Source: UBA2883 sp964017965 (GTDB lineage Bacteria; Cyanobacteriota; Vampirovibrionia; Gastranaerophilales; Gastranaerophilaceae). Taken from it: 64,000 bases of DNA. The notes under the pieces were generated by a model that was not told the origin of the DNA, made no database searches, and saw only the letters and a program-made list of their open reading frames with translations. The stretch lies in NCBI GenBank assembly GCA_964017965.1, contig CAXHNV010000004.1, positions 1 through 64,000 of the forward strand, in the 5' to 3' direction. The translations under genes and the position numbers were made by a program. Below are positions 27,789 through 35,552 of this stretch, one piece after another (within the stretch, counting starts at the first letter, position 1; each line of letters starts with the position of its first letter).

Positions 27789-28223
27789 TTATAAACCTTC
27801 TGCGTAATTAAAGTCGTTCTTAATATTTTCAGATAACATGGACTTGAATGAATCCATATAAGAGTTAATTTCTTGTAATTCAACAGACAACGTAGTGATT
27901 TGGTTATCAAGTGTACCTTCCCACGTTGTTAAGTCTTCGATTTGCGCATCATAATAGCAATCGATATAAGTAACTTCCTCCGTATACTCAGGAATTTGTG
28001 TATAATCCACATAAGTATACGTAGAATCTTTGTAAGACATTGAAAAAATGTTTTTACATTCAGTACGCAAAGCAGAGTACTTAGCATTCTTCCAATCTGC
28101 TAAGTCAGCGGTTTCTGCAGACACAGTTGTCTTAGAGTTTTGAAACTGTGTAACCTGCAGATTGATTTGGTTTCTGCGGGCAACATACGATAACAGTGTC
28201 TCATTTAATGTAGCTTCTGCCAT
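27789..28223 (-). CDS. Helical protein of unknown function (144 aa)
   Basis: 144 residues, no signal peptide, almost all predicted helix and likely coiled coil (AEATLNETLLSYVARRNQ; ITTLSVELQEINSYMDSF). The middle is Tyr/Thr-rich (about 65-90; YTYVDYTQIPEYTEE). A TTWEGTLDN turn between helices recalls the WxG of ESAT-6-like secreted proteins, but the position is unusual and this is weak. Strong GGTAAGAGAG Shine-Dalgarno, single-gene transcript with its own terminator. Its leader and 3' UTR are complementary, and it shares 16 of 17 promoter bases with the gene at 52359. Confidence 0.7.
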   Translation of the reverse strand: MAEATLNETLLSYVARRNQINLQVTQFQNSKTTVSAETADLADWKNAKYSALRTECKNIFSMSYKDSTYTYVDYTQIPEYTEEVTYIDCYYDAQIEDLTTWEGTLDNQITTLSVELQEINSYMDSFKSMLSENIKNDFNYAEGL

Positions 28224-28229
28224 TACTCT

Positions 28230-28253
28230 CTTACCTTACGGATTAAATCTTAC
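28230..28253 (-). repeat. 5' leader arm pairing with the 3' UTR at 27759-27778
   Basis: Covers the leader of the 144-aa gene from the predicted first transcribed base to the Shine-Dalgarno. See the matching arm for the pairing. Confidence 0.6.
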
Positions 28254-28266
28254 ACTTATATAAAGT
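28250..28266 (-). promoter_or_regulatory. Promoter -10 region of the 144-aa gene
   Basis: Minus-strand ACTTTATATAAGTGTAA, which matches 16 of 17 bases of the promoter at 52289-52305 (A in place of T at position 13). The leader arm starts directly at its downstream edge. No convincing -35 was identified. Confidence 0.5.
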
Positions 28267-28421
28267 TTTTCAAATTGGCATGATTTCAAGCGTTAATTAT
28301 TTTGTTACAATTGTTTACAAAATGGTTAAAATCTAATTATATTCTGATAAAATGGTTATATAGCTTGGGAGTTACTGCATTAGAAATAGTGTTAACAAAT
28401 GTAAACATCTAGCAAAATTTT

Positions 28422-28454
28422 TAGCAAAAAAATACGTGTTAAAAATTTTATATT
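28422..28454 (+). promoter_or_regulatory. Candidate promoter region of the 28489 gene cluster
   Basis: TATATT at 28449-28454 is a plausible -10, about 34 bases before the ATG at 28489. Upstream, TAGCAAAAAAATA (28422-28434) recurs exactly at 43443-43455 before another gene of unknown function; a partial copy (TAGCAAAA) is at 28410. The rest of the 265-base gap holds only AT-rich sequence. Confidence 0.35.
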
Positions 28455-28488
28455 AATAGGTAAGTTATATTTCGGAGTTAAGTTATAC

Positions 28489-29595
28489 ATGTCTGTTGGT
28501 GTTTTAAAATCAAGAACAAATACACAAGTTCCATACACAGTAAAAAGGGATGAAATCCAAATAAAAGATGAATCTACCCCTAAGAAAAGTACTATTGGGA
28601 ACAAACTTCGTGCATCTTACCAAAAAACGACGAGTGCTTTTACTGAATATCCTGCAAAGGGCTTAAAAGGTAGCAAAAAAGCGACTTTTTATGAATTTTT
28701 GAATATGGGAGCTGTACCTTATATTGTAGGTAGTGCAACATTTATGGCTTTATTTGCCGGTGTTAACAAGAAATTTAACTTATTCTCTGCTAAATCAGCA
28801 GGACCTAAAAAATTGGCTCTTGGCGTTGTATTATTTGGCGTAGCTAAGAGTTTATCAAAGTATTTGATTTCAACTCCTGTAAAAATGGCTACAGGTATTG
28901 ATACAGAAATGGGTTATGAAAGACACATTTATACCCCTAAAAAAGATGATATTCCGCCTGAATTCCAAATAGATGAATACGAACAACATAAAGTAATGGA
29001 AAGTCACGACTTCCCAAGATATGACATGCTTTATGGTGAAAAACACAAAGATAAAAACGGTAATCCATTACCTCACAACTATTTCTATGACAAAATTGCA
29101 AAGAAAAACGGATTAGGTGAAAATCTTCCTGCTTCTGATACGGAAGTAAAACCTATTATCAAAGACGTTATTTCACGTTCTAATACAGCAAAAAGTATTT
29201 CTTCATATCTTTGGGCAGCAGCAGGTGTTGCATTAGCTGCTCAAGACTCATGGTCAAACTTCTTTAGAGCAACTTCAAAAGCAAGCTGGGAAAAATTCAA
29301 ACCGGCTGCTGATTCAAATGTTGTTCAAAATGTCGTAGGAAGAGTTGTCAACACTTCTAAAAACATTGGCAGAATCGCAGGAAGCTTTGGTCGTAACCTT
29401 GTAAACGCAACAAAAGAATTATATCACGGACCGGAAGGAGCTAAAGGATTTGGTAAAAATGCCGGTAAATTCCTTTTAGGTGCAGCTGTTTTATCTTCTA
29501 TACTGGGCGCTGCTAACACCATTTATGGTGCTAAAAACGCTGTCGGTCAAAATAAAAACGTGTTTGATAAAAAAGAAAAGGTTACGGTGCAATAA
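28489..29595 (+). CDS. Membrane protein of unknown function, paralogue of the next gene's N-terminus
   Basis: 368 residues, no signal peptide. Hydrophobic segments lie at about 73-90 (PYIVGSATFMALFAGV), 105-120 (LALGVVLFGVAKSL), 243-255 (YLWAAAGVALAAQ) and 327-348 (FLLGAAVLSSILGAANTIYG). The stretch from about 75 to 190 follows the same plan as residues 100-200 of the 1,005-aa protein: membrane segment, Pro-Lys linker, FG..LA helix, then Gly-x-x-Tyr and a FxxYDMLYG / MPFDLYRG element. That supports a common origin. It is followed four bases later by the larger gene. I recognise no characterised family. Confidence 0.65.
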   Translation: MSVGVLKSRTNTQVPYTVKRDEIQIKDESTPKKSTIGNKLRASYQKTTSAFTEYPAKGLKGSKKATFYEFLNMGAVPYIVGSATFMALFAGVNKKFNLFSAKSAGPKKLALGVVLFGVAKSLSKYLISTPVKMATGIDTEMGYERHIYTPKKDDIPPEFQIDEYEQHKVMESHDFPRYDMLYGEKHKDKNGNPLPHNYFYDKIAKKNGLGENLPASDTEVKPIIKDVISRSNTAKSISSYLWAAAGVALAAQDSWSNFFRATSKASWEKFKPAADSNVVQNVVGRVVNTSKNIGRIAGSFGRNLVNATKELYHGPEGAKGFGKNAGKFLLGAAVLSSILGAANTIYGAKNAVGQNKNVFDKKEKVTVQ

Positions 29596-29598
29596 ACT

Positions 29599-32500
29599 AT
29601 GGGCAATTTAATTCACAATTATCTTCAAAACAATCAAACTCCTGTTCAAACTCAACGTGACGTTAGAACAACAAAACCGTCATTCAATGTTCCAAGCGTT
29701 GATTCTACTATTGATTCTTTTGACAGAGAAACTGACAAACTTATCAAACCGCTTGACGGAAAAGGTCATTTGGTTAGTGACAGCCCATTACACGCACCAA
29801 AAGAATTTTTAAGAGATACTGTTTACACCACAAAAGCTTTAGCTGACGGTGTAAGAGGTAAAGCTAACGACCACCAGTTAGGTAAATTAAACGATTTAGG
29901 TCTTAAAATCGGCGGCGTTGCTATCGCTACTTATCTTATGACAAGAAAATCTACTCCAAAAGCTAAATTAATGGAATTTGTTGGCTTTGGAGCATTCTTA
30001 GCATCTATGAAGTTGTGGCCTAAAGTTGCATTAGAACTTCCTGCAAGATTAGTACACGGTTTCAACTACAGAAAACAATATATTGATGATCAAGGCAGAA
30101 AGAAAGAAGTTGGTTTAGACCCTAACTATATGCCGTTTGATTTATACAGAGGCGATAAGAAAAGCGAAAACTTAGACGTAATTGGTGACAGATTAGGTAT
30201 TAGAAAAGACCTTGTAAACAGACAAGAAGCAACAAAAGAACAAATGAGAAAAATCTCTGTTCAAAACAATACTCTCTGGATGTTAACAGCTGGTATTGCA
30301 ACACCTATTATGACTGCTTTAGCTTGTAACAAGGCTGAACAATACATCACACCTATTGCAGAAAAACATTCAAATAAAAAAGTTAACGCTTCTATTGAAA
30401 ATGTAACCAAATACTTAAACGGTGAAATCTCAGGAGCAGATGTTGCAAAATACGAAGAAAGAACTCTCGGTATACATCCTAACAAAGAAACAGCAACAGA
30501 AACTCTTATCAAGACATTAAAAGGTAAAACCTTATCAAACGAACAAATTAACGAATTAGCTGATTCATTAGCATCAGGTTTCAACGCAGATATGAAAGAT
30601 GCTGCTAATCAAGATATCAGAAACATCATTGGCGGCGAAAGATATATCACTAATAATTCAACAGCTAAAGGTTTAGCTAACGAAATTCACTCAGTAATCG
30701 CAGCCGGTGACGCCGGTATAGCACAAAAAATTGCACCTGAGCAAATAGAAAAAGCTGTAGCTCAAGGTACAATCAGAGGTGCTGTTAGAAATATGTTAAC
30801 ATCAGTTGGTGTTGATATCTTAGATACTGTTCCAAGAGGTGATAACCACGGTAGAAATGAACTTTTGAACTCTGTTTCAACAAACTTCAAATGCAAAGAT
30901 GTTGCAGGTTATGACTTCTTCCAAGTTACTCCTGAAACTCAAAACATGAGTGAAGTTGAAAGATTAACTCATAACATTAAGTCTATTGTAATGAAGGTAA
31001 ACAACTCTAATCCTGCAGAAGATTTTGTTCCAAAAATGTCTGCATTAGAAAATATGGATAGAGGTATCAAATCTCAAATCGATAAACGACTAGAATCACA
31101 AGCAAGAGCCATTGCAGAACAGTTCTACGAAGGAACTTTAGCAATCGGTGAAGGAAGACAAGATTATATCTCAAGCGCTGTTTCAGATTTATTCAAGAAA
31201 GAAGCACCAAAAACAGCTAAATCTAAAACAATCTTCCACAGCATTAAATCAGCTATAAGCTCTCACTTCGGTAAAAAACAAGGATTTGTTTTAAGTGAAG
31301 AAGCTGCTGATACTATAACTCAAGCTTCACGTTCTATCCACAGATACAACGCTGTTGACAGAATTCTTTCTGACGGTGTTCACTTCAAGGTTGAAAAAGC
31401 TAACGAAACTCTCGTAGCTAACAACTGGGAACAAGTTTCAAATACCTTATTCAAAGAATTGAATATTACTGAAAAAGATTTGAAAATTGCAAGCAAAAAC
31501 AAAGATTTAGCACACGAATTGTTTGCAAAAAGACTTGAAACAGTTTGTTCAAATCCTGACAGCTATAAAAAATTGATTACAAACCTTGCTAATACTATGG
31601 TACAATTAGATGAGAAGATGGATCTTCCAAATTCTGAAGGTACCGGAAGTATTATGAGCAAGCTTGAATCAGGTATTGATAAGAACTGCAGAAGAACAGG
31701 TGATTCTTTAAGAGATTTAAGATTCTCTGAAATGCGTAAAACATTAGTTTCATCTGAACACGAAGCAACAGGTATCAATATAGGTTCTATACTTAACGCT
31801 AAGACTGAACGTTTACACTCAAGAATCAACGGTGTACAAAGTTCATATATGAGACTTATTCAAACTTGTGAATTCTTCCACAGATCAAGCGGTTATGAAC
31901 AAGCTATTGCAGAATTAAACGCTGACGGTGCTAACTTCGGCGAAATCGCAAGAAAAATGGGATTAGAACTCCCTGCTGAAAACCACAAAGGATTCTTAAA
32001 CGATAAAATCGCAGAAAGATTCGGTATGGATAAAGACCCAGAAGTTAGCAAAGAAATTATCGCAAGAGGTAAGAAACTATTATTAAAAGCTCATACTAAC
32101 CAGTACTATAACAAAATGGGTACAGTAAACAACCCTAACTTCTTCGGAAAATTGATGAGATCAATCTTTAGACCGGGCAATACTAACGGAGCCTGGGATC
32201 AAGGTTGGAGCGAAGCTACAGCAAATACATTCGATGTTCTAAACTCAGAAGTAAAATCTTCACAAGGCGGAACTCCTGTAAGAGTATTTGAAGGTGTAAA
32301 AGGTTTCGGACAAAAACTAAAAGAACACATGAACCAATCTTTCAATACATTATCTTCAATAGTAAGAAAAGTATACGAAGGACATGAATCATTGACAATT
32401 CACGGAACAGGTGCTTCAGCTAAGGGCGGAAGAGCATCAGCTATCTTCGATTTAGTTGGCAAATCACCTTCTGAATTCTTCTTTGACTCAGCAAAACAAA

Positions 32501-32616
32501 AATATAATACAGGCAAATGGATGAAGACATTCAAACCGATTTTGGCAGCAACTTTCATCGGTACTGTAGGAGCACAATTCCTTTTTGGAAAGAAAGATGC
32601 AGACATTAAAGCGTAG
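29599..32616 (+). CDS. Large membrane-associated protein of unknown function
   Basis: 1,005 residues, no signal peptide. Hydrophobic segments near the N-terminus (about 107-117, 130-147, 223-245) and one at the C-terminus (about 978-998; PILAATFIGTVGAQFLFG) flank a long soluble, mainly helical middle of about 700 residues without nucleotide-binding, protease or other motifs I can name. The C-terminal helix is rich in small residues and followed by FGKKDAD. It sits between a smaller paralogue-like membrane protein and a GH13 enzyme, 11 bases apart, so the three are probably cotranscribed. The layout suggests a membrane scaffold, possibly lineage-specific, but function is open. Confidence 0.65.
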   Translation: MGNLIHNYLQNNQTPVQTQRDVRTTKPSFNVPSVDSTIDSFDRETDKLIKPLDGKGHLVSDSPLHAPKEFLRDTVYTTKALADGVRGKANDHQLGKLNDLGLKIGGVAIATYLMTRKSTPKAKLMEFVGFGAFLASMKLWPKVALELPARLVHGFNYRKQYIDDQGRKKEVGLDPNYMPFDLYRGDKKSENLDVIGDRLGIRKDLVNRQEATKEQMRKISVQNNTLWMLTAGIATPIMTALACNKAEQYITPIAEKHSNKKVNASIENVTKYLNGEISGADVAKYEERTLGIHPNKETATETLIKTLKGKTLSNEQINELADSLASGFNADMKDAANQDIRNIIGGERYITNNSTAKGLANEIHSVIAAGDAGIAQKIAPEQIEKAVAQGTIRGAVRNMLTSVGVDILDTVPRGDNHGRNELLNSVSTNFKCKDVAGYDFFQVTPETQNMSEVERLTHNIKSIVMKVNNSNPAEDFVPKMSALENMDRGIKSQIDKRLESQARAIAEQFYEGTLAIGEGRQDYISSAVSDLFKKEAPKTAKSKTIFHSIKSAISSHFGKKQGFVLSEEAADTITQASRSIHRYNAVDRILSDGVHFKVEKANETLVANNWEQVSNTLFKELNITEKDLKIASKNKDLAHELFAKRLETVCSNPDSYKKLITNLANTMVQLDEKMDLPNSEGTGSIMSKLESGIDKNCRRTGDSLRDLRFSEMRKTLVSSEHEATGINIGSILNAKTERLHSRINGVQSSYMRLIQTCEFFHRSSGYEQAIAELNADGANFGEIARKMGLELPAENHKGFLNDKIAERFGMDKDPEVSKEIIARGKKLLLKAHTNQYYNKMGTVNNPNFFGKLMRSIFRPGNTNGAWDQGWSEATANTFDVLNSEVKSSQGGTPVRVFEGVKGFGQKLKEHMNQSFNTLSSIVRKVYEGHESLTIHGTGASAKGGRASAIFDLVGKSPSEFFFDSAKQKYNTGKWMKTFKPILAATFIGTVGAQFLFGKKDADIKA

Positions 32617-32627
32617 GGAAATTACAA

Positions 32628-34391
32628 ATGACATCAATTAATAATAACAATAATTTAATATCTATCAAATTAAATCAACTTAATAACAATCCAAAAGTTG
32701 AGCAACCGGCAGCTGAACAAAAACAGACACCTTCAAATTCAGGTTTGATAGATAAATATTTGGACAATCAGGCAAAAATCAATCAGCCTGCTGTTACAAG
32801 AGTCTCAGGGAAAGGTTCTGCTCCTGAAAACTACAAAAACAACCTACGTTCAATGTTTACAAACAACGAATCTGTTATGTTAGCGATTGTTCCGAGAATA
32901 TTCAACGCAGTAGACAAAAACGGTGACGAACTAATCAAAAGAAAAGACGGTGAAAAACCAAGTACATTCTTAGATTGTATAGACAGATTAGATGAAGTTA
33001 AGGCACAAGGTTTTAACACATTACACTTGTTACCTATCCACCCGACAGGGAAGACACACGCTATGGGTACTGCAGGTTCATTGTATTCACCGCTCAAGTT
33101 TATTGAAGATGACGGTCAGTTAGCAATCGATCCTGATTTGGTTGATAAAAACGACCCTCGTTCTCCGCAAGAACAGATGAAAGCGTTCATCAACGAATGT
33201 CACAAACGTGATATCAAAGTTATGTTAGACTTACCAAGCTGCGCTTCTGTAGACTTATTTAATGCTCACCCTGAACTTATGGCAATCGACAAAAAAGGCG
33301 AAGCAAAGACCCCTGAAGGCTGGCAAGATATCAGAATGTTTGACCCTTGGGAAGACGAATCAAAAAGAACATTAAACAAAGCTTTATTAGATATGCACAT
33401 CAAGTATTTCGATTCTTGTATTGATTTAGGTATAGACGGTATCAGATCAGACGTAGCAAGAGCGAAACCTACTGAATTCTGGGATATTGTAATCGGTCAT
33501 GCAAGAAAAAGAGACCCTGAATTTGCTATGTTAGGTGAAGCGTATACTTATGAATGTGCATCTCCGCAAAAGAACATGCCTTATGACAGACCGGAAGACT
33601 CTTTAAGATGCGGTTTTGATGCAATTTACGGACAACACCATATCTTCCACGAATTGCAAAACTCAACTGAAGCAAAGAATTATATCTTTGAAATGTTAGA
33701 TATGTCTGATAGGTTACCAAAAGGTAAGACATTGATTGGTTCATTCATGACACACGATGACGAGACATTGATGAACCACGGCGGACCTGATTTCTGTAAT
33801 CTGGTATCAATTGTTCAATCAACTATACCTATGTGTAATCCGTATGTATTGGACGGTTTCCAATCTGGTGACTGGTATAATTATTCATACTCTAAAAAAC
33901 ATTCTGATGAGACTGTTACAGACAATACAGAGTTAGAAACTCACCCGTTCAAGATGGATATCTTCAACTTATCAAGAAAACCGGGCGGTCAAAACCCTGA
34001 GATTGGTAAAGTTATGACATCTGCTTTCAAGATGAGAAGTGAACATAAAGACATTTTGACAAAGGGTGACTTTATTGACCTGAAAAAATCTCAGGATAAA
34101 AACGATCAAGTGTGGGCTTACGCAAGACATTACAACGGAAAGACATTACTTGTTGTTGCTAATATGAACAAGAACAGAAACTCTTCTGCTGTTATCAGTG
34201 TACCTACATTAAAGAAAGATCAAGAGTTGAAGAACTTAGTTGATAACTACGGTCAACCAAGTAAGTTCCAGGTAGCAGAGAACGAACTCAGATTGGAACT
34301 CGGACCATCAAGAGCACACGTATTTGAGATTGATACACCTGATATTGAAAAATATTGTTTAGGCGGTCAAATCCACAAACAAAACTTGTAA
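32628..34391 (+). CDS. GH13 alpha-amylase-family enzyme, cytoplasmic
   Basis: 587 residues, no signal peptide; an Asn/Gln-rich N-terminus of about 70 residues precedes the barrel. GH13 blocks are all visible: region I around VMLDLPSCAS (about 200), region II GIDGIRSDVARA with the nucleophile Asp (about 270-280), region III MLGEAYT with the acid/base Glu (about 302) and region IV FMTHDDE (about 376). A C-terminal beta domain follows (WAYARHYNGKTLLVVANM). Region I lacks the usual D-x-V-x-N-H form, so substrate is uncertain; action on intracellular alpha-glucan or a transglycosylation is inferred. Third gene of the 28489 cluster, ending in a terminator. Confidence 0.82.
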   Translation: MTSINNNNNLISIKLNQLNNNPKVEQPAAEQKQTPSNSGLIDKYLDNQAKINQPAVTRVSGKGSAPENYKNNLRSMFTNNESVMLAIVPRIFNAVDKNGDELIKRKDGEKPSTFLDCIDRLDEVKAQGFNTLHLLPIHPTGKTHAMGTAGSLYSPLKFIEDDGQLAIDPDLVDKNDPRSPQEQMKAFINECHKRDIKVMLDLPSCASVDLFNAHPELMAIDKKGEAKTPEGWQDIRMFDPWEDESKRTLNKALLDMHIKYFDSCIDLGIDGIRSDVARAKPTEFWDIVIGHARKRDPEFAMLGEAYTYECASPQKNMPYDRPEDSLRCGFDAIYGQHHIFHELQNSTEAKNYIFEMLDMSDRLPKGKTLIGSFMTHDDETLMNHGGPDFCNLVSIVQSTIPMCNPYVLDGFQSGDWYNYSYSKKHSDETVTDNTELETHPFKMDIFNLSRKPGGQNPEIGKVMTSAFKMRSEHKDILTKGDFIDLKKSQDKNDQVWAYARHYNGKTLLVVANMNKNRNSSAVISVPTLKKDQELKNLVDNYGQPSKFQVAENELRLELGPSRAHVFEIDTPDIEKYCLGGQIHKQNL

Positions 34392-34425
34392 CAAAAAAAA
34401 GACCTCAATAGAGGTCTTTTTTTTA
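34392..34425. terminator. Bidirectional terminator (GH13 gene / tRNA-Lys)
   Basis: Stem AAGACCTC/GAGGTCTT with loop AATA, flanked by A8 on the left and T8 on the right, serving the GH13 gene on + and the tRNA on -. Confidence 0.9.
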
Positions 34426-34428
34426 ATT

Positions 34429-34500
34429 TAGGCCCGGTGGGATTCGAACCCACGACCAAAAGATTAAGAGTCTTCTGCGCTACCACTGCGCCACGAGCCT
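34429..34500 (-). tRNA. tRNA-Lys (anticodon CUU)
   Basis: A complete 72-base cloverleaf: acceptor AGGCTCG/CGGGCCT (one U-G pair), D stem GCGC/GCGC, anticodon stem GAAGA/TCTTT with loop CTCTTAA, T arm GTGGG-TTCGAAT-CCCAC, and discriminator A. Anticodon CTT reads AAG. CCA is not encoded. Confidence 0.95.
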
Positions 34501-34536
34501 TCATTGCATAACTAAATTATTTCACAAACAATTTTT

Positions 34537-35208
34537 TTAGTCAATCACTCTTGAATTTAGCATAAACTTATTCTTTTGGTAGCTGATTAGTCCTTCTTTT
34601 TGTAATTTTGATAGTTCAAAACACATAGCAGAACGGTCTATATTCAAATAGTCCGCTAAATCCTGGCGGTTAAACCCTACCTCAAATACATTACTCTTAT
34701 TCTTCTGCGCCTCATTTGATAAATACGTCAATAACTTGTCTCTAATACTCTTCTGAGACACATTCTCTATCTTCTGTATCAATTCAATGTTCTCTTTTGA
34801 CAAAATTTCAAACATGTTGTTAATCAACACCCTATGTCTTGTACATGCGTTCTGACACATAGAAGTACACTTTTCATAACTCAAAACCAGAAGCTTTGTC
34901 TTCTTAGCAGCCACAGCATCCACATTCGAAACATTCTTCGCTGCAACAAACGCCAATGCAATATTCTCATTAGGGTTAACCCTTGAAACAATAATCCGTC
35001 TACCCCAAAAGGAATCTTTCTCAATATTAACGCAACCCTCTAACACCATATACAAATTCAAAACCCGCTCACCCCGACGAATAATAACCTCGCCGGAATC
35101 ATAAGTCCTTACCCTTGCCCGAAAACACTCCAATATCCCTCTTAACTCTTCATCACTAATCCCGTAAAACAACGACGAATTCTTAACCTGATTATAATAT
35201 TTATCCAT
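34537..35208 (-). CDS. Crp/Fnr-family transcriptional regulator
   Basis: 223 residues: an N-terminal cyclic-nucleotide-type beta roll (about 10-125; YDSGEVIIRRGERVLNLYMVLEG), a dimer helix, and a winged HTH (about 155-215; FNRQDLADYLNIDRSAMCFELSKL with the recognition helix). A Cys cluster CTSMCQNAC at about 120-128, before the dimer helix, is seen in many anaerobe members; whether it binds metal, haem or nothing here is unknown. It is not FNR itself, as the N-terminal CxxC cluster is missing. Divergent from the mini-GrcA gene with two operator-like dyads in between, so both may be its targets. Shine-Dalgarno AAGGAA precedes the ATG. Confidence 0.85.
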   Translation of the reverse strand: MDKYYNQVKNSSLFYGISDEELRGILECFRARVRTYDSGEVIIRRGERVLNLYMVLEGCVNIEKDSFWGRRIIVSRVNPNENIALAFVAAKNVSNVDAVAAKKTKLLVLSYEKCTSMCQNACTRHRVLINNMFEILSKENIELIQKIENVSQKSIRDKLLTYLSNEAQKNKSNVFEVGFNRQDLADYLNIDRSAMCFELSKLQKEGLISYQKNKFMLNSRVID

Positions 35209-35232
35209 TTTTTATTCCTTTTTTAAAATTTT

Positions 35233-35246
35233 GTTGTAAAAACAAC
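35233..35246. promoter_or_regulatory. Operator 1, Crp/Fnr-type dyad GTTGTAAAAACAAC
   Basis: A perfect inverted repeat GTTGT-AAAA-ACAAC centred at 35239.5, about 41.5 bases upstream of the predicted start of the grcA-like transcript. That is the classic class II activator position for Crp/Fnr proteins. The regulator gene is adjacent. Confidence 0.65.
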
Positions 35247-35252
35247 AGACAC

Positions 35253-35266
35253 GTTGTAAAAACAAT
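35253..35266. promoter_or_regulatory. Operator 2, Crp/Fnr-type dyad GTTGTAAAAACAAT
   Basis: Near-perfect copy of operator 1 (last base differs), centred 20 bases away at 35259.5, two helical turns, so both face the same side of DNA. It lies between the -35 region and the -10 box of the grcA-like gene, where binding could repress. Confidence 0.6.
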
Positions 35267-35268
35267 TG

Positions 35269-35274
35269 TATACT
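35269..35274 (+). promoter_or_regulatory. -10 box of the grcA-like gene
   Basis: TATACT at 35269-35274, with a poor -35 (CAGACA, 35246-35251, 17-base spacer) as expected of an activator-dependent promoter. Predicted start about 35281, then the Shine-Dalgarno aaaggag before ATG 35307. Confidence 0.5.
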
Positions 35275-35306
35275 AAAAGTATAAAGAAAGCAAAGGAGAA
35301 TTTAAA

Positions 35307-35546
35307 ATGAATACAACACAACAAGAAGAAAATTTAATTAACTTATTAGACGGATATGTAGAAAAAGGCGGACACCACTTGAACGTTAACGTTTTCAACA
35401 GAGAAACATTGTTAGATGCTCAAGCACACCCTGAAAAATATCCGCAATTAACAGTACGTGTATCAGGCTATGCCGTAAACTTCATCAAGTTGACAAAAGA
35501 ACAACAAGATGATGTTATCTCAAGAACATTCCACAACGCAATATAA
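35307..35546 (+). CDS. grcA: Autonomous glycyl-radical cofactor protein, minimal form
   Basis: 79 residues. It matches the C-terminal glycyl-radical domain of pyruvate formate-lyase and GrcA (YfiD): LNVNVFNRETLLDAQ, HPEKYPQLTVRVSGYAV with the radical Gly at 54, then LTKEQQDDVISRTF. In E. coli, GrcA replaces the oxygen-damaged C-terminus of pyruvate formate-lyase so it regains activity, and needs an activating enzyme to install the radical. At 79 residues it is well short of the 127 of E. coli GrcA and is almost the bare domain. No pflB or activase gene lies here. Activation by the divergent Crp/Fnr protein under anaerobic or stress conditions is inferred from the operators. Confidence 0.85.
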   Translation: MNTTQQEENLINLLDGYVEKGGHHLNVNVFNRETLLDAQAHPEKYPQLTVRVSGYAVNFIKLTKEQQDDVISRTFHNAI

Positions 35547-35552
35547 TCGCAA

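Noticed and set aside
27467..27910. 147-codon frame opposite the small membrane protein gene
   Set aside because: It runs through two terminators' region and the 3' UTR, has no ribosome-binding site and covers the end of a better-supported gene.
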